DNA of 55,409 nt from Methylobacterium aquaticum (GCF_001043915.1 NZ_LABX01000154.1:1-55409), one strand, 5' to 3'. Positions 27,863-36,626 are shown, numbered from the stretch's first letter. The notes: generated by a model not told the origin, from the sequence alone. Numbers and translations: made by a program.

Positions 27863-28864
27863 CTATTCCGCCGGCACCTGACCGCGGCCGAGCTGCGGCC
27901 CGCTCGCGGTCTTGGCCTGCTGTTCCTTGACCCAGAGATCGTGGTGGACCTTGGCCCAGGCGAGATCCACCTCACCGCTGCCCATGGCGTCGTAGGCGCC
28001 CTCCATGCCGAGGGAGCCGATATAGATGTGCGCCAGGATGCCGGCGATGAACACGACGCCGATCAGCGAATGGATCACCTGCATGACCTGCATCCCGTTG
28101 ATGTCGGTGACGGCGAACGGGAAGATCATCATCAGGCCGGTGGCGCCCATGGCGAAGCCGAAGCCGACGACCATCCAAAAAATCATCTTCTGGCCGGCAT
28201 TGAAGCGCCCGGCGCTCGGATGCGCGTCGCCGAGGAGGCCGCCGCCCTGCTTGAGCCAGATCCAGTCGATCCGGCCCGGGATGTTGTCCTTGATCCACAG
28301 GACCAGCATGAACAGCACGCCGAGCATGAACGGCCAGGCGAGGTAGATATGCGCGTACTTCGCATATTGGGCCAGCGTCGCGAACGCCTCCGGCCCGATC
28401 AACGGCATTAGCAGCCGCTTGCCGAAGATGTAGTTCAGCCCCGACAGCGACAGCACGATGAAGCAGCTCGCCGTCATCCAGTGCGAGAAGCGCTCGAAGC
28501 TGTTGAAGCGCAGGATCTTCTTGCCCGATTCCTCGCTGTGCTCGAGGCGGATGCGGCCGCGGGTGAAGTAGAACGCGGCGAGAGCGCCGAGCATGCCGAG
28601 CACCGCGAGGGCACCGATCCACGGCAGCCAGGCTTCGCGGAACTGACGCCATTCCCGCCCCTGCGGCTGGATCAGGTTGGCGGCGGTGGCGTTCGGAATC
28701 GAGATCCGGCCGTGGATCGTCGGATCCTGCTTGAACAGCATTTCCTCGTTGACCGAGGAGGCGGTGGGGTTGGGCGCGCCGTCGGGCGCGCGCACCTGGG
28801 CGACGGCGGGCGCCGTCAGGGCGAGGGTCGCCGCCAGGAGGAGGAGGGAGGTCAGCCTGCGCAT
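27863..28864 (-). CDS. fdh3C: Formate dehydrogenase gamma subunit (cytochrome b)
   Basis: A 333-residue membrane subunit. A signal peptide (RRLTSLLLLAATLALTAPAVA) is followed by about 70 periplasmic residues and then a four-helix cytochrome b core plus an extra N-terminal helix. Candidate heme ligands are the histidines in ERFSHW, AKYAHIY, QVIHSL and LAHIYIG. It takes electrons from the iron-sulphur subunit to the quinone pool. The extended periplasmic N terminus is characteristic of FdoI-like proteins in this group. It follows fdh3B by nine bases. Confidence 0.93.
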   Translation of the reverse strand: MRRLTSLLLLAATLALTAPAVAQVRAPDGAPNPTASSVNEEMLFKQDPTIHGRISIPNATAANLIQPQGREWRQFREAWLPWIGALAVLGMLGALAAFYFTRGRIRLEHSEESGKKILRFNSFERFSHWMTASCFIVLSLSGLNYIFGKRLLMPLIGPEAFATLAQYAKYAHIYLAWPFMLGVLFMLVLWIKDNIPGRIDWIWLKQGGGLLGDAHPSAGRFNAGQKMIFWMVVGFGFAMGATGLMMIFPFAVTDINGMQVMQVIHSLIGVVFIAGILAHIYIGSLGMEGAYDAMGSGEVDLAWAKVHHDLWVKEQQAKTASGPQLGRGQVPAE

Positions 28865-28873
28865 CGAAGTCCC

Positions 28874-29470
28874 TCAGATCGCGATCGTCTCGCGGTAGGC
28901 CGTCTTCCAGCCCCAGGCGCCCGAGCCGTAGCCGCGCTTGATCACCCGCTCCTTGTAGATCTGGGCGATCATCTCGCCGTCGCCGGCGAGCAGCGACTTG
29001 GTCGAGCACATCTCGGCGCAGAGCGGCAGCTTGCCTTCCGCCAGGCGGTTCGAGCCGTATTTCTCGTACTCGGCGACCGAGAGGTCGGGCTCCGGGCCGC
29101 CCGAGCAGTAGGTGCACTTGTCCATCTTGCCGCGGGAACCGAAATTGCCGACCCGCGGATATTGCGGCGCTCCGAACGGGCAGGCGTAGAAGCAGTAGCC
29201 GCAGCCGATGCACAGGTCCTTGGAATGCAGCACCACGGCATCGGCCGTGGTGTAGAAGCAGTTCACCGGGCATACCGCCGCGCAGGGCGCGTCGGTGCAG
29301 TGCATGCAGGCCATCGAGACCGAGCGCTCGCCGGGCTTGCCGTCGTTGAGGGTGATGACCCGGCGGCGGTTGATGCCCCACGGCACCTCGTGCTCGTTCT
29401 TGCAGGCGGTGACGCAGGCGTTGCACTCGATGCAGCGGTCGGCGTCGCAGAGGAACTTCATTCTGGCCAT
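28874..29470 (-). CDS. fdh3B: Formate dehydrogenase beta subunit, four 4Fe-4S clusters
   Basis: A 198-residue electron-transfer subunit. Four cysteine groups are visible: CIECNACVTAC, CMHCTDAPCAAVCP, CIGCGYCFYACPFG and CTYC...CAEMC, giving four [4Fe-4S] clusters. It is shorter than E. coli FdnH (about 294 residues) and lacks the C-terminal membrane helix, so docking to the gamma subunit must be by surface contact. It has no signal of its own; co-export with the TAT-bearing catalytic subunit is expected. AAGGGGG precedes the ATG. Confidence 0.95.
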   Translation of the reverse strand: MARMKFLCDADRCIECNACVTACKNEHEVPWGINRRRVITLNDGKPGERSVSMACMHCTDAPCAAVCPVNCFYTTADAVVLHSKDLCIGCGYCFYACPFGAPQYPRVGNFGSRGKMDKCTYCSGGPEPDLSVAEYEKYGSNRLAEGKLPLCAEMCSTKSLLAGDGEMIAQIYKERVIKRGYGSGAWGWKTAYRETIAI

Positions 29471-29481
29471 CAGGATCCCCC

Positions 29482-32436
29482 TTACGCCGCGCTGATCTGA
29501 CAGAGGGTCACCTTGGTCTCCTGCATGCCCGTGACGGGATCGAAGCCGTAGGTGGTGACGGTGTTGACGCTCTCACCCAGCACCACCGGGTCGGCGCCCT
29601 TCGGGTAGAAGCCGCGCATGTCCTTGCCCTGGTACCAGCCCGAGAAGTGGAACGGCATCCAGGCGACGCCCCTGGCGACGCGGTCGGTGACCAGGGCCTT
29701 CACCTTGGTCTTGGCGGTGTTCTCCGGCCCGTAGACCCAGACGAACTGCCCGTCCTTGATGCCGCGCTCGGCGGCGTCCTGGGTATTGACCTCGACGAAC
29801 ATGTCCTGCTGCAACTCGGCGAGCCAGGGATTCGACCGGGTCTCCTCGCCGCCGCCCTCGTATTCGACGAGGCGGCCCGACGACAGGATGATCGGGAACT
29901 GCTTGGCGATCCCGCGATCGATCGCCGCCTTCTGCACCGAGAAGCCGACATTGGGCATGCGGAACTGCCGCTCGTCGGGCCGCGTCGGGTACTTGGCGAC
30001 GAGGTCGGGCCGCGGCGAGTAGATCGGCTCGCGATGGACCGGCACCGGGTCGGGCAGGTTCCAGGCATTGGCCCGGGCCTTGCCGTTGCCGAACGGGATC
30101 ACGCCGTGATCGAGGCAGACCCGCTGGATGCCGCCCGACAGATCGGTGGCCCAGCTCACCGCGTCCGGGGTGTTGCCGCCGATGCGCTGGATCGTCGCGA
30201 GCTCGTCCGCCGTCAGGTCCTTGTCCCAGCCGAGCTTGCGGAACACCCCGAAGGTGAATTCCGGGTAGCCGTCGGTGAGGTCGGAGCCTTTGGAGAAGGA
30301 CTCCTCGGCGAGCAGCGTCTGCCCGTTGCGCTCGGTGCCGAACCGGGCCCGGAAGGTGCCGCCACCCTCCTTCACGTGAAGCGCGGTGTTGTAGAGGATA
30401 TGGGTGCCCGGATGCCGGATCTCCGGCTTGCCCCAGCACGGCCAGGGCAGGCCGTAATAATCGCCGCCGACCTCCGGATCGTCCTTCGGCGCCCGCAAGG
30501 TGACGAGGTCGAACTTGTGCTGGTTCTTCATGTGCGCCTTCAGGCGCTCGGGGCTCTGGCCACAATAGCCTGTCGACCAGCCGCCGCGGTTGATCTCCCG
30601 CAGCAGGTCCTCGGCGACCGGAATCCCGTCCACCACCTTGATGTTCTTGAACAAGCTGTCGGCGAAGCCGAGCCTGCTCGCCATCCGGTAGATCACCTCG
30701 TAGTCGGTCTTCGACTCGAAGGCCGGCTTCACGATCTGCTCGCCCCATTGCAGCGAGCGGTTCGAGGCCGTGCGCGACCCGTCCATCTCCAGCGAGGTGC
30801 AGATCGGCAGGAGGTAGGTGTTGTCCCGGCGGGCATCCATCGCCGCGAAGGTGGTCGGGTGCGGATCGGCGACGACGAGCAGGTCCAGCTCCGCCATGCC
30901 CTTCACCGCCTCGGGCATCCGGGTCACGGTGTTGCCGCCATGGCCGAACACCATCATGGCCTTCAGCGGCGTGCGCTGGTCGACCTGATCGGCCGGCAGG
31001 CTCACCGCGTCGAACCACCGGGTCGAGGTGAGACCGGGGGTCTCCATGTTCTCCTTGCGCGAGCGGGCCTTGCGGCCGGCGCTGGCGGGGACTTCATCGA
31101 AGCGCGATTGCAGCCAGGCGTACTCGACCTCCCAGACCCGGGCCCAGTGCTTCCAGCCGCCCTCGACGAGGCCGTAATAGAGCGGCAGCGTCGTCACATC
31201 GAGGCCAAGGTCGGTGGCGCCCTGGACGTTGGTGTGGCCGCGGAAGATGTTGGCCCCCGTCCCCGGCTTGCCGACATTGCCGGTGGCGAGGCACAGGATG
31301 CAGAGCGCCCGCACGTTGGCGGTGCCGACCGTGTGCTGGGTCGCACCCATGCACCAGATCAGCGTCGCGGGCTTCTCCTTGGCAAACAGCTCGGCGACGC
31401 GCTTGAGCTGCTCGCCCGGCACGCCGGAGACCCGCTCGACCTCGTCGGGCGTCCACTTGGCGACTTCCTTGCGGACATCATCCATCGCGTAGACGCGCTG
31501 CGCGATGAAGTCCTTGTCCTCCCACCCGTTCTGGAAGATGTGCCAGAGGATGCCCCAGATCACCGGAATGTCGGTGCCCGAGCGGATGCGGACGTATTCG
31601 GTCGCGTGCGCCGCCGTGCGGGTGAAGCGGGGATCGATGACGATCATGTTGGCGCGGTTGATTTCCTTGCCCGACAGCACGTGCTGCATGGAGATCGGAT
31701 GCGCCTCGGCCGGGTTGCCGCCGAGGATGATCATCGTCTTGGCGTTGCGGATGTCGTTGTAGGAATTCGTCTGGGCGCCGTAGCCCCAGGTGTTGGCGAC
31801 GCCCGCCACCGTGGTCGAGTGGCAGATGCGCGCCTGGTGGTCGACGTTGTTGGTGCCCCAATAGGCCGCGAACTTGCGGAACAGATAGGCAGCTTCGTTG
31901 GTGAACTTGGCCGAGCCGAGCCAGTAGACCGAATCCGCGCCGTTCTTGGTGCGGATCGCCTGGAGCTTGTCGGTGATCTCGGTGAGCGCCTGATCCCAGG
32001 AGATGCGTTGCCACTCGCCGTTCACGACCTTCATCGGGTAGCGCAGGCGGCGGTCGCTGTGGACCAGCTCGCGGATCGCCGCGCCTTTGGCGCAATGCGC
32101 CCCGCGGTTGATCGGGCTTGCCCAGGACGGCTCCTGGCCGACCCAGACCCCGTTGACGACTTCCGCCGTGACGGTGCAGCCGACGGAGCAATGGGTGCAG
32201 ACGTTCTTGCGGATCACGGCTTGCGCCGGATCGGCCGACGCGCCGGCGGCCTGAGCCGGGCGCACCGCGCCGAGCCGGACCGTGCCGAGGGCCGCGAGGC
32301 CGCCGGCGGCCAGACCCGATTTCCGCAGGAAGCCGCGGCGGTCGAGGGTGGGAGCGGTGAGGCCCGCGGCGAGGGCCTGGTGGTTGCTGCGGCCTGCGAC
32401 GCCGCTTCTGCGCTTGGTCAGCATCGCGGGTCTCAC
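29482..32436 (-). CDS. fdh3A: Formate dehydrogenase catalytic subunit, Mo/W-bisMGD, cysteine type
   Basis: A 984-residue periplasmic enzyme oxidising formate to CO2. A TAT signal (DRRGFLRKSG, residues 32-41, in a long leader) is followed by the [4Fe-4S] motif with Cys80, Cys83, Cys87 and Cys115. Cys205-His206 (ARICHS) sit where E. coli FdnG has selenocysteine-histidine, so this is the cysteine form and needs no Sec machinery. The C-terminal molybdopterin-dinucleotide domain is complete. The GTG start overlaps the stop of the small TAT gene (GTGA); an ATG four codons in is an alternative. In methylotrophs formate oxidation is the last energy-yielding step of C1 metabolism. Confidence 0.95.
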   Translation of the reverse strand: MRPAMLTKRRSGVAGRSNHQALAAGLTAPTLDRRGFLRKSGLAAGGLAALGTVRLGAVRPAQAAGASADPAQAVIRKNVCTHCSVGCTVTAEVVNGVWVGQEPSWASPINRGAHCAKGAAIRELVHSDRRLRYPMKVVNGEWQRISWDQALTEITDKLQAIRTKNGADSVYWLGSAKFTNEAAYLFRKFAAYWGTNNVDHQARICHSTTVAGVANTWGYGAQTNSYNDIRNAKTMIILGGNPAEAHPISMQHVLSGKEINRANMIVIDPRFTRTAAHATEYVRIRSGTDIPVIWGILWHIFQNGWEDKDFIAQRVYAMDDVRKEVAKWTPDEVERVSGVPGEQLKRVAELFAKEKPATLIWCMGATQHTVGTANVRALCILCLATGNVGKPGTGANIFRGHTNVQGATDLGLDVTTLPLYYGLVEGGWKHWARVWEVEYAWLQSRFDEVPASAGRKARSRKENMETPGLTSTRWFDAVSLPADQVDQRTPLKAMMVFGHGGNTVTRMPEAVKGMAELDLLVVADPHPTTFAAMDARRDNTYLLPICTSLEMDGSRTASNRSLQWGEQIVKPAFESKTDYEVIYRMASRLGFADSLFKNIKVVDGIPVAEDLLREINRGGWSTGYCGQSPERLKAHMKNQHKFDLVTLRAPKDDPEVGGDYYGLPWPCWGKPEIRHPGTHILYNTALHVKEGGGTFRARFGTERNGQTLLAEESFSKGSDLTDGYPEFTFGVFRKLGWDKDLTADELATIQRIGGNTPDAVSWATDLSGGIQRVCLDHGVIPFGNGKARANAWNLPDPVPVHREPIYSPRPDLVAKYPTRPDERQFRMPNVGFSVQKAAIDRGIAKQFPIILSSGRLVEYEGGGEETRSNPWLAELQQDMFVEVNTQDAAERGIKDGQFVWVYGPENTAKTKVKALVTDRVARGVAWMPFHFSGWYQGKDMRGFYPKGADPVVLGESVNTVTTYGFDPVTGMQETKVTLCQISAA

Positions 32437-32672
32437 TTCTTCAGCGTCTCGTAGCCGTTGGTGCGGTAGAAAGCCTTGACGTGGTCGGTCTCGCGGTAGC
32501 GCGACCGGGTCTCGGCATTGCCCGGGTCGTAGGCCTGGGCCTCGGTGGGCGTCAGCGGCACGGAGGCGACCGCCGCCGCCGCCGCGGCGGTGCCGCCGCC
32601 GAGCGCACGGAAGAACTGCCGCCGCCCGATTCCGCCCTCGCCGTCCTTCCGGGTCTTGTCACTCTGCCGCAT
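32433..32672 (-). CDS. Formate dehydrogenase region TAT-signal protein
   Basis: A 79-residue protein with a strong twin-arginine motif (IGRRQFFRALGGG, residues 15-27), an Ala-rich h-region and a short mature part ending HVKAFYRTNGYETLKK. It matches the small formate-dehydrogenase-associated TAT proteins found upstream of fdhA in many proteobacteria. GGGAGGAG precedes the ATG. Possible roles are an export or assembly helper or a small subunit; no function has been shown to my knowledge. It is translationally coupled to the catalytic subunit. Confidence 0.87.
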   Translation of the reverse strand: MRQSDKTRKDGEGGIGRRQFFRALGGGTAAAAAAVASVPLTPTEAQAYDPGNAETRSRYRETDHVKAFYRTNGYETLKK

Positions 32673-32755
32673 CGCGGCTCTCCTCCCTGTGTCCGCGTCC
32701 CGGCGCGATTCATGTCCGGGCTTGTGTCGGATCGGCTTGCGTCTGGTCGTTCCTT

Positions 32756-32851
32756 GGTCGGCTCACGCCTGCTGAGTGTTCGGTCGGCTTACGCCTGCTC
32801 CGTTTCAAGGTCGGCTTACGCCTGCTCCATTTTTGGGGTCGGCTTACGCCT
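32756..32851. repeat. Four tandem copies of a repeat containing the torD-like stop codon
   Basis: The core GGTCGGCTTACGCCT occurs at 32756 (one mismatch), 32782, 32809 and 32837. The spacing is 26, 27 and 28 bases. The last copy contains the TAA stop of the TorD-family gene, so the other three look like copies of its 3' end laid down just downstream. Between the cores the sequences differ. Confidence 0.85.
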
Positions 32852-33452
32852 CCATGGCGAAAGCCTCGGCCTCGATCGTCGTGAACACCTCGCCGAGTTC
32901 GCCGACGGCACGGTAGAAGGGTGTCCCGGCCTGCGCTGCAACGTCGGTAAAGAGGCGCCCGATCCACGGCCTGAGATGCCGCTCGAAGAAGCGATGATCC
33001 GCCCCGGGCTCCGCCGGCAGGCGCTTCGCCGCGAGATGGGCCATCACTTCGAGCAGGGTCGCGGCATGGTCCTCCGGCTCGCTTGAAGCGGGGTCCCGCT
33101 CGAGCCCCAGCGCAGCGAGATCCTGGCGCACCCGCGCGAGCGGGCGCTCGTTCAGGAAGCCGGTGAGGTAATAGGAGGCATACGGCATGATCAGCCCGCG
33201 CCCGACGCCGACGAACAGGGCGAAGTAGTCGCGGCCGATCTCGCGGGCCTCGGCCTCACGGGCCGCGCGGCCGAGGCTGGCATGCGCTTTGCTGAGAGGG
33301 GTCGGACCCAGGGGCGACGCGTCGGTCTCCAGGCACCGCAAGGACGCCAGCAGCTCCGGCACCGGCGCACGGCCGAGGAGAGCCGCCAGCAGGTCGTATT
33401 CCTGCGCGCGCAGAGCATCGATCTCGTCGACCGGATCGGGCTCCTGGTTCAC
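32844..33452 (-). CDS. TorD/DmsD family molybdoenzyme maturation chaperone
   Basis: A 202-residue all-helical protein with the family's conserved middle: YFALFVGVGRGLIMPYASYYLTG, where the tyrosine-rich loop follows the phenylalanine-rich helix. Such chaperones bind the TAT leader or the apo-form of a molybdoenzyme until cofactor loading is complete. Position in the operon points to FdhA as client. Start GTG 33452 has GAGG about six bases upstream; GTG 33458 is possible. The gene ends in a tandemly repeated segment. Confidence 0.88.
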   Translation of the reverse strand: MNQEPDPVDEIDALRAQEYDLLAALLGRAPVPELLASLRCLETDASPLGPTPLSKAHASLGRAAREAEAREIGRDYFALFVGVGRGLIMPYASYYLTGFLNERPLARVRQDLAALGLERDPASSEPEDHAATLLEVMAHLAAKRLPAEPGADHRFFERHLRPWIGRLFTDVAAQAGTPFYRAVGELGEVFTTIEAEAFAMEA

Positions 33453-33587
33453 CGTCACCTCGCGCCACACAACTCCGCCATCGGGGCCTGCCGGCTGTCG
33501 CGCTCCTCCTTCATGTGGAGGATGCAACGTCCCATTGTCCGCACCATAGCGGGAACCCGATCGAGCGCAATTCGACTTTCTAACGCT

Positions 33588-34412
33588 TCAAATCGGGAGC
33601 GCCCCGCCATGGCGTCGCAGGCGGGACGGGGAGGGGGAGTCGGCGCGATCCGACGCGAGACGGGGGCGTCCCTCTCTCGAGGAGAACTCTGGCGCGCGGC
33701 TCGGTTCACGGTCCCCCGCAAACGGAAGGCTGTCCGGGGAACGGGAAACGAGCGGGACCTCTCCTCTCCCGGCGGGCTGGGAGAGGCTTTTTCCCTCCTC
33801 GTCGGGGGCGAAAGGAGCGCCGGCGCAGTCGGAGCGAGGACGTGCCGGACGCGCGTCATCCGGACTCCCCCCCTCGTCCTCGCCCTTTGGGCTCGCTCCG
33901 TCGAGGACAGGGTCGACAGAGCCCTCTCCCCGCCCGCGGGAAGAGGGGAAAGAGGCGCCATCTGCGGGAGCGCTTGCTTCTTTGGCATCGGCCGCGGGCG
34001 CTGTCTCCGCCCCACCCCCGAACACCGTGTCGACCATCACCCGCACGTCCTCGGCCGAGATCGCGCCGCCGGTGCCCGGCACCCCGCCGGGGGTGTTCCA
34101 GTCATAGGCGTATTCCCGCGCCTCGCTGACGAAGTCCCGGATCGTCGGATCGAGCGACCACATCCGGCGCAACGCCGCATTGCGCAGAGCCCGCGGCACC
34201 CCGGCGCGCAGGAAGGGCGCGAGGTCGGTCGCCGCGGTCAGCGCATCGAGGGAGGGGAGCCGGGCCAGCTCCTCGGGGCTCAGGGAGCCTTCCTGCTCGG
34301 CCGGCACCGCGACCGGCGATGCGGAATCGGGCGCGGCCGTCGGGGGCTCCGGGACCCGACGCGCCTCGTCGCGCTTGCGCCGCGACCAGCGGGCGAGGAA
34401 GCCGTCGCTCAT
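33588..34412 (-). CDS. DUF3306 protein with a repeat-encoded C-terminal extension
   Basis: A 274-residue protein. Residues 1-133 form the DUF3306 domain (DGFLARWSRRKRDEARR, then SLDPTIRDFVSEAREYAYDWN), a formate-dehydrogenase-linked domain of unknown function. From about residue 154 the sequence is low-complexity, rich in Arg, Ser, Gly, Pro and Asp, and is encoded by DNA full of short palindromes of intergenic type, so the last 120 residues are probably a recent, non-functional addition. The ATG overlaps the DUF3305 stop (ATGA). It belongs to the accessory block of the operon. Confidence 0.85.
   Translation of the reverse strand: MSDGFLARWSRRKRDEARRVPEPPTAAPDSASPVAVPAEQEGSLSPEELARLPSLDALTAATDLAPFLRAGVPRALRNAALRRMWSLDPTIRDFVSEAREYAYDWNTPGGVPGTGGAISAEDVRVMVDTVFGGGAETAPAADAKEASAPADGASFPSSRGRGEGSVDPVLDGASPKGEDEGGSPDDARPARPRSDCAGAPFAPDEEGKSLSQPAGRGEVPLVSRSPDSLPFAGDREPSRAPEFSSREGRPRLASDRADSPSPSRLRRHGGALPI
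33763..33955. repeat. Cluster of short palindromes inside the DUF3306 reading frame
   Basis: Three hairpins lie here: CCTCTCCC (33763-33770) / GGGAGAGG (33779-33786), GTCCTCG (33876-33882) / CGAGGAC (33902-33908), and CCCTCTCCCC...GGGAAGAGGGG (33922-33948). The CTCTCCC/GGGAGAG type is common in intergenic repeats of GC-rich proteobacteria. Here they are translated as the tail of the DUF3306 protein. Confidence 0.65.
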
Positions 34413-34930
34413 GGCTCCTCCGGCCGACGCCGCACGCCGCCGCCCTGATTCGTCCCCTGGCGCGCGAGCGCCTCCGGATCGGCCCGGTCGCGCTTGCGCT
34501 TGTGAAACACCCGCTCGACGTGGAACGCCCGGTAGAAGGCGCCGACCTCCGCCTGGATCTCGGGCGGCATCGGCACCGCCTCGACGATCTCGCCGATGCC
34601 CTCCGCCAGCGCTTCGCCCTCGTAGGGATCGGCGGTCACGGTCGCGACCGCGTAGGTTTCAGGCCCCGTCTCGCGCAAGGCGACCCAGAGCGAGGGCCGG
34701 GCCGCCGCGAGGTTGTCGCCGTAATGCGCCGTCTCGGCCGGGTGCAGCTCGATCTCATAGGACCCGGCGTAGAAGGTCTCCTCGTCGTCGGAGACCGACA
34801 GGCGGGTCCAGGGCGCGGTGCCGGGCTGCCCCGGCAGCACCGCCACCGGCAGCCAGGCATGGCTCGCCCAAGGCCCTTTCAGCGTGCGCCTGGCGACGAC
34901 GACCCCGACGGCGATCAGTTGCGTGCTCAT
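34409..34930 (-). CDS. DUF3305 domain protein (formate dehydrogenase accessory)
   Basis: A 173-residue soluble protein of the DUF3305 family. It begins MSTQLIAVGVVVARRTLKGP and continues with WLPVAVLPG and ETFYAGSYEIELHPAETAHY, a beta-rich pattern conserved in formate dehydrogenase neighbourhoods. Its ATG shares one base with the upstream DUF6352 stop (TGATG), and its stop overlaps the DUF3306 start. Function unknown; coupling to DUF3306 implies the two proteins act together in enzyme maturation. Confidence 0.85.
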   Translation of the reverse strand: MSTQLIAVGVVVARRTLKGPWASHAWLPVAVLPGQPGTAPWTRLSVSDDEETFYAGSYEIELHPAETAHYGDNLAAARPSLWVALRETGPETYAVATVTADPYEGEALAEGIGEIVEAVPMPPEIQAEVGAFYRAFHVERVFHKRKRDRADPEALARQGTNQGGGVRRRPEEP

Positions 34931-35937
34931 CAGGCCCCTCCCGTCGCGACAACCGGCAGGCCGGCGATCAGGTTCTGCGGCTTCATCGTCACGATCCGGT
35001 CCGGATTCATGGCGAGCATCAGGTAGACCGGGCGGTCGCCGACCCGCGGGTCGGCCCGCGCCGGATCGCGGATCGTGAGCCGGAACAGGGCGATCACCCG
35101 CTCGCCCGTGGCGGCCTCGACCGGCTCGCCGCGCCACAGGGCATTGCCGATCCGCGTCGCTTCGGCGTCGAGCCCGACGAACCAGCGCCAGTCCCTGTCC
35201 TCGATCGCGGGGATCGGCGCGACCGCGACCTCGACCGCCAGCAGGTGGTGGACGAACGCCTCGATCGCCCGCGCGAGCCCGTCGCGGCTCCTCGGATCCG
35301 CGCCGAGGTTGAGTGCCATGCTGAAGGCGTCGGACCGGCTCCAATAGGTCCAGGCATTGTCCGAGGTGAGCACGTCGAGTTCGGAGACCGGCTCACGCCC
35401 GAGCATCGCCACGAGGGGCGATCGCCCGCGCGCACCCTCGGCCTCGTCGACCAGCTCGGCATCGGCCAGCAGCAGCGCGCCGTCGCTGACCGCAGCCCGC
35501 TGCGGGCGGAAGAACAGCTCGGCCGCGCGCAGGGTATGGGGGGCGTCGCAGCCGTCGAGCGCGTTGCGCAGGATCAGGTGGACGAGCTGGTTGAGGAAGA
35601 GCGGCGGCGTGCCAGCCGTCCCCCGCCGCACGAGATCGAGATAGGCTGCCTCGACGGTGGGGGCGGCGAGCAGGCGATCACGGAAGGCGAGGATCACCCC
35701 CCAGTTCTCGCGGGCATCGGCATCGGCCAGGGCCGCGACCTCCGCCGCCGTCACCGGGCGGCGGGGATCGCCGAGCAAGGCGGCATGGAGCGCGCGTTCG
35801 GCCGGGCAGGCATCCGCCGGCGGCACCAGTTCGGGCCGGGCGAGATAGGCCAGCAGCAATTCGTCGGTGACGACGAGGCCGCCGCCCGCGTCCCGCCGGG
35901 TGAGGTGATGGCCGCTCGAGACCCAGAATTCAGGCAT
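34930..35937 (-). CDS. DUF6352 family protein (formate dehydrogenase accessory)
   Basis: A 335-residue soluble protein with the family opening FWVSSGHHLTRRDAGGGLVVTDELL and further landmarks LFLNQLVHLILRNALDG, ELDVLTSDNAWTYW and YLMLAMNPDRIVTMKPQN. There is no signal peptide or cofactor motif. It is the longest accessory protein in the block and is always, as far as I recall, found near formate dehydrogenase genes. Whether it is an enzyme or a scaffold is unknown. Start at ATG 35937, about 117 bases downstream of the preceding gene's stop. Confidence 0.82.
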   Translation of the reverse strand: MPEFWVSSGHHLTRRDAGGGLVVTDELLLAYLARPELVPPADACPAERALHAALLGDPRRPVTAAEVAALADADARENWGVILAFRDRLLAAPTVEAAYLDLVRRGTAGTPPLFLNQLVHLILRNALDGCDAPHTLRAAELFFRPQRAAVSDGALLLADAELVDEAEGARGRSPLVAMLGREPVSELDVLTSDNAWTYWSRSDAFSMALNLGADPRSRDGLARAIEAFVHHLLAVEVAVAPIPAIEDRDWRWFVGLDAEATRIGNALWRGEPVEAATGERVIALFRLTIRDPARADPRVGDRPVYLMLAMNPDRIVTMKPQNLIAGLPVVATGGA

Positions 35938-35996
35938 GGCGGGTTTCCAGAGCCGGTTTGAGTGGGGGGCGTCTCATGACGATGGGTGACGAGGCA

Positions 35997-36038
35997 CCGT
36001 CTCCCGCTCGCGCCCCTTCTTGGACGTCGGGGAGACGG
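35997..36038. other. Hairpin between DUF6505 and DUF6352 genes
   Basis: Perfect 9-base arms CCGTCTCCC (35997-36005) and GGGAGACGG (36030-36038) flank a 24-base loop in the only sizeable gap (116 bases) of the accessory block. No U-run follows on the minus strand. It may be an mRNA processing or stability element, or a leftover repeat. Confidence 0.5.
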
Positions 36039-36053
36039 GCGTCGGGACGACCG

Positions 36054-36626
36054 TCATGGCGGATCGTCGTGCGGCTTGCCGGTGAGCAGGCCCGCGAGGT
36101 CGAGCCGCTCCTCGGGCGGCTCGTCGGTCTCGTAGAAGTCGAAGGCACGGGCATAGGCGTGGCGCCGGTCGCTGCCGGGCACGGCGCCCTCCCGCGGGCG
36201 CAGCGCCCGGAAGCGCTCGCGGATCTCGCCGTCCTCCAGCGTCCGGTGCAAGGCCAGCACCGTGCCGACCGGCGGGCCGCAGAGCGATTCGGCCACGGCG
36301 ATCTCCTCGCGGGCGGCGGCGCGGGCGCTCGCCCGGTCCGGTGCGCCGAGGCGGGCCTCGAACTGGGCCGCCAGCGCCTCGGCCGCCGCATCGCGCTCGG
36401 CCTCGCTCGCCGCGCTCACCACCACCAGGGTCGAGAAGCCGAAGGAATCGATGCCGAGGAAGCCGGCCCGGAACGCCGCCCGCTCCTTGCCGGCCAGCAC
36501 CGCCGGATCCCCGTCGAGGAACAGGAAGCTGCCGGTCACCGCCCATTCGCCGGGCGGGGCGGCGTGCGGGAAGACCAGGGTGTCGGAGGGGTCGAGCCGC
36601 AGGGTGCGGGGCAGCTTGAGGCTCAC
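36054..36626 (-). CDS. DUF6505 family protein (formate dehydrogenase accessory)
   Basis: A 190-residue protein opening LPRTLRLDPSDTLVFPHAAP, then GEWAVTGSFLFLDGDP and GFLGIDSFGFSTLVVVSAAS, the pattern I associate with DUF6505. It is soluble, with no signal. The GTG start overlaps the stop of the upstream ligase-like gene (GTGA). Function unknown; the conserved company of a ligase-like protein and DUF6352 suggests a shared maturation or cofactor step. Confidence 0.8.
   Translation of the reverse strand: MSLKLPRTLRLDPSDTLVFPHAAPPGEWAVTGSFLFLDGDPAVLAGKERAAFRAGFLGIDSFGFSTLVVVSAASEAERDAAAEALAAQFEARLGAPDRASARAAAREEIAVAESLCGPPVGTVLALHRTLEDGEIRERFRALRPREGAVPGSDRRHAYARAFDFYETDEPPEERLDLAGLLTGKPHDDPP

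Noticed and set aside
31817..31825. Selenocysteine site in the formate dehydrogenase
   Set aside because: The residue before the conserved histidine is an ordinary cysteine codon and no in-frame TGA is present.
29647..32454. Plus-strand open frame of over 900 codons opposite the formate dehydrogenase gene
   Set aside because: It is the reverse shadow of fdh3A; the sense strand has all iron-sulphur and molybdenum ligands.
32756..32851. CRISPR-like array
   Set aside because: Only four short repeats, spacers of about 8-13 bases, no cas genes nearby, and one repeat is the end of a coding sequence.
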